Source: Streptomyces cellostaticus (GTDB lineage Bacteria > Actinomycetota > Actinomycetes > Streptomycetales > Streptomycetaceae). From it: a stretch of 64,000 bases of DNA. The notes below the pieces were generated by a model. That model made no database searches. It was given only the letters and a program-made list of their open reading frames with translations, and was not told the DNA's origin. Shown piece by piece: positions 62,760 to 64,000 of the stretch; position 1 is the first letter of the stretch, and each line of letters begins with the position of its first letter. The DNA lies in the NCBI RefSeq assembly GCF_023630175.1, contig NZ_JALLIN010000003.1, positions 1 to 64,000 of the forward strand. Reading direction: 5' to 3'. The position numbers were made by a program, and so were the translations under genes.

Positions 62760-63121
62760 TCAGCCCTGCACCGCGGCCGGGGCGTTGACCATGATGGCGT
62801 CCGCGCGGTAGGCGGCGTCGTCGAGAACCGCCCCGGCGATGCCGTCATCATCGGATGCCAGCCCGGCGCCAGCGGCAGCCTCGACGGCGACCAGGAGGCC
62901 ACGCACCTCACGAGCCGACGAGTCATCAAGGCCGAGAGCACTGGACAGCCGGTCAAGGACATCGAAGCTCGGGACCATGCGCCCGTTCTCCACCTTGGAG
63001 ACGGTCGGCTGTCCCACGCCGGCCGTTGCGCCAACACGGCGCCAGTCAGGCCAACTTCAGCACGCAGCCCCCGACGACGCGTCCCAAGCGCCTTCATCCG
63101 CTCCCGTCGCTCACTCCCCAT
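62760..63121 (-). pseudogene. Frameshifted XRE-family regulator
   Basis: ATG 63121 starts MGSERRERMKALGTRRRGLR, up to LTGAVLAQR; then one G is missing in the CGGCCGG run (about 63021-63025), after which VGQPTVSKVENGRMVPSFDV continues in the next frame to VNAPAAVQG and a stop at 62760. The HTH is thus split. Expected coding CAACGGGCCGGCGTGGGA would restore QRAGVGQ. Truncated relative to typical XRE-plus-DUF5753 regulators, which run 250-plus residues. Confidence 0.75.
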
Positions 63122-63288
63122 ACCGAGGGTTCTACACCACGGAGCAGCCGAGGCCGGATCGAGTGTGCGAGCCGCGGTGATCAGCAACGGCCCAGATGCC
63201 GGATCCCAACTGACGCTTGACGTTCTGGTCTCAGGTGATGTTCGACGGTGGGTCTAGGGGTTGTGCCGCCTCCAGCTACCCTCCGGTC

Positions 63289-63615
63289 ATGGAGCAGGAC
63301 TGCCCCCTTGTCCGCGACGTCTTCCCGGATCTTGTCGCAGAGCTGATCACTCTCCTGGAGAGCGAAGGAGAACGTGAGCTGGCCATCTGTGCGTGGGATC
63401 TACGTATGGTTGACGCGTGCCGCTGCGGCGATGACTTTTGCCAGAGCTTCCAGACCGCAGTTCATCCGCAGGGACAGCCATACGGCGCCGGCCATAGGTG
63501 CGTGCCGCTCTTGCCCTCGCGAGGCATGCTGTGCCTAGACGTCGTGGATGGCCGGATCATGTACGTCGAAGTACTTGATCGGCCTCCCATGCAGCGCCAG
63601 GGTGAAGGGCCGTGA
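63289..63615 (+). CDS. Conserved hypothetical protein (108 aa)
   Basis: ATG 63289, with TACCCT 6 nt upstream. Begins MEQDCPLVRDVFPDLVAELI, acidic N-terminus, then DACRCGDDFCQSFQTAVHPQ with four Cys and a His, possibly a metal site, and VVDGRIMYVEVLDRPP. I recall similar small proteins in streptomycetes. Function unknown. Confidence 0.75.
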   Translation: MEQDCPLVRDVFPDLVAELITLLESEGERELAICAWDLRMVDACRCGDDFCQSFQTAVHPQGQPYGAGHRCVPLLPSRGMLCLDVVDGRIMYVEVLDRPPMQRQGEGP

Positions 63616-63859
63616 GGTCGGCCTCGGCAACCGACACCTCCACCAGCGCTATCCCCAACCTCCTGCCTCCGTCCCGCTCCAGCCCGGCCGGTGTCCGTGC
63701 CGCGGGACGCCCACAGCGGTTGAAGCGTCAAGTGACGAGCCCCAGCCGCACCTACAGGCCCGGACGGGCCAAGAGCCCTCGGGTCTATGGCCGGCGCCCG
63801 TGGACCGCCCACGCTGCGGGGACCGTGGAAAACACGGGGAACCCGGTAGACAGCCGACC

Positions 63860-64000
63860 ATGGTCCTGCAGTCGTTCACCGCAGCTCAGTGGGTCTACAA
63901 CCGCCAGATCACCCAGATGGGGGGGGCTCCCGCCTCGAAGGTCAACGGCCGACCGTCGAAAGTTACTCTGGACGACACCTCGAAACATGGCTTAGGCCGT
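63860..64000 (+). CDS. Possible gene start running off the right edge
   Basis: ATG 63860 opens VLQSFTAAQWVYNRQITQMG, then reads through to the edge without a stop. No strong ribosome site and slightly AT-richer codons than usual. The 63616-63859 stretch before it has no supported gene. Confidence 0.25.
   Translation, partial: MVLQSFTAAQWVYNRQITQMGGAPASKVNGRPSKVTLDDTSKHGLGR

Overview
The window is high-GC actinobacterial DNA and reads as a Streptomyces core-chromosome segment. Support comes from near-verbatim GlnR, a Nur whose metal-binding histidines fall at the published residue numbers, mycothiol genes (mshA, mshD), the developmental regulators DevE/DevA/DevB and the c-di-GMP-responsive anti-sigma factor RsiG. 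The gene order largely follows the segment I recall as about SCO4135-SCO4209 of S. coelicolor. At least nineteen genes show a -10-like TANNNT hexamer 6-7 nt before the start codon, so much of the segment is probably expressed as leaderless mRNA.

Layout. 0-14 kb, phosphate and copper: a Tat/lipoprotein FAD oxidase cut by the left edge; PHO boxes and pstSCAB; a convergent pit plus DUF47 pair; csoR with its palindrome; then nudix hydrolase, CHAD protein and polyphosphate kinase. 14-24 kb: mshD, a secreted 5'-nucleotidase, a CssRS-like two-component system beside an HtrA-like protease, a LacI regulator and glnR. 23-34 kb: hydrolase, MoaD-like protein, membrane protein, a rhodanese/SseC pair behind a tiny cysteine-containing leader peptide, several small conserved proteins, nitrobindin, nur, ygfZ, dtd, rsiG and an Eis-like acetyltransferase. 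34-39 kb: the dev region, with three paralogous GntR regulators, one HAD hydrolase and two tiny antisense membrane proteins. 39-49 kb, more accessory: a two-domain APH-fold kinase, TetR/HelD, HAD, APH, and a TetR/TetX-like monooxygenase pair. 49-57 kb: an XRE-HbhA-DUF2516 cluster, PP2C regulator, NlpC/P60 hydrolase, methyltransferase, mshA-YbjN. 57-62 kb: AraC/DUF2000, a small double-glycine peptide that looks like a RiPP or bacteriocin precursor, an MFS exporter, an 8 x 17-bp minisatellite and gpm. 62.3-63.1 kb is a scar of decayed mobile DNA: a frameshifted XRE regulator, an integrase C-terminal tail and a frameshifted L7/L12-like gene.

How it fits together. Phosphate supply (PstSCAB, Pit, 5'-nucleotidase, polyphosphate kinase), nitrogen control (GlnR), metal control (CsoR, Nur), thiol and sulfur metabolism (MshA, MshD, rhodanese with leader peptide) and development (RsiG, DevA/E/B) sit side by side. 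The most interesting unexplained items are the dev promoter and gene duplications, the orphan precursor-like peptide, the leader peptide, the tandem-domain kinase and the mobile-element scar. No rRNA, tRNA or CRISPR array was seen.
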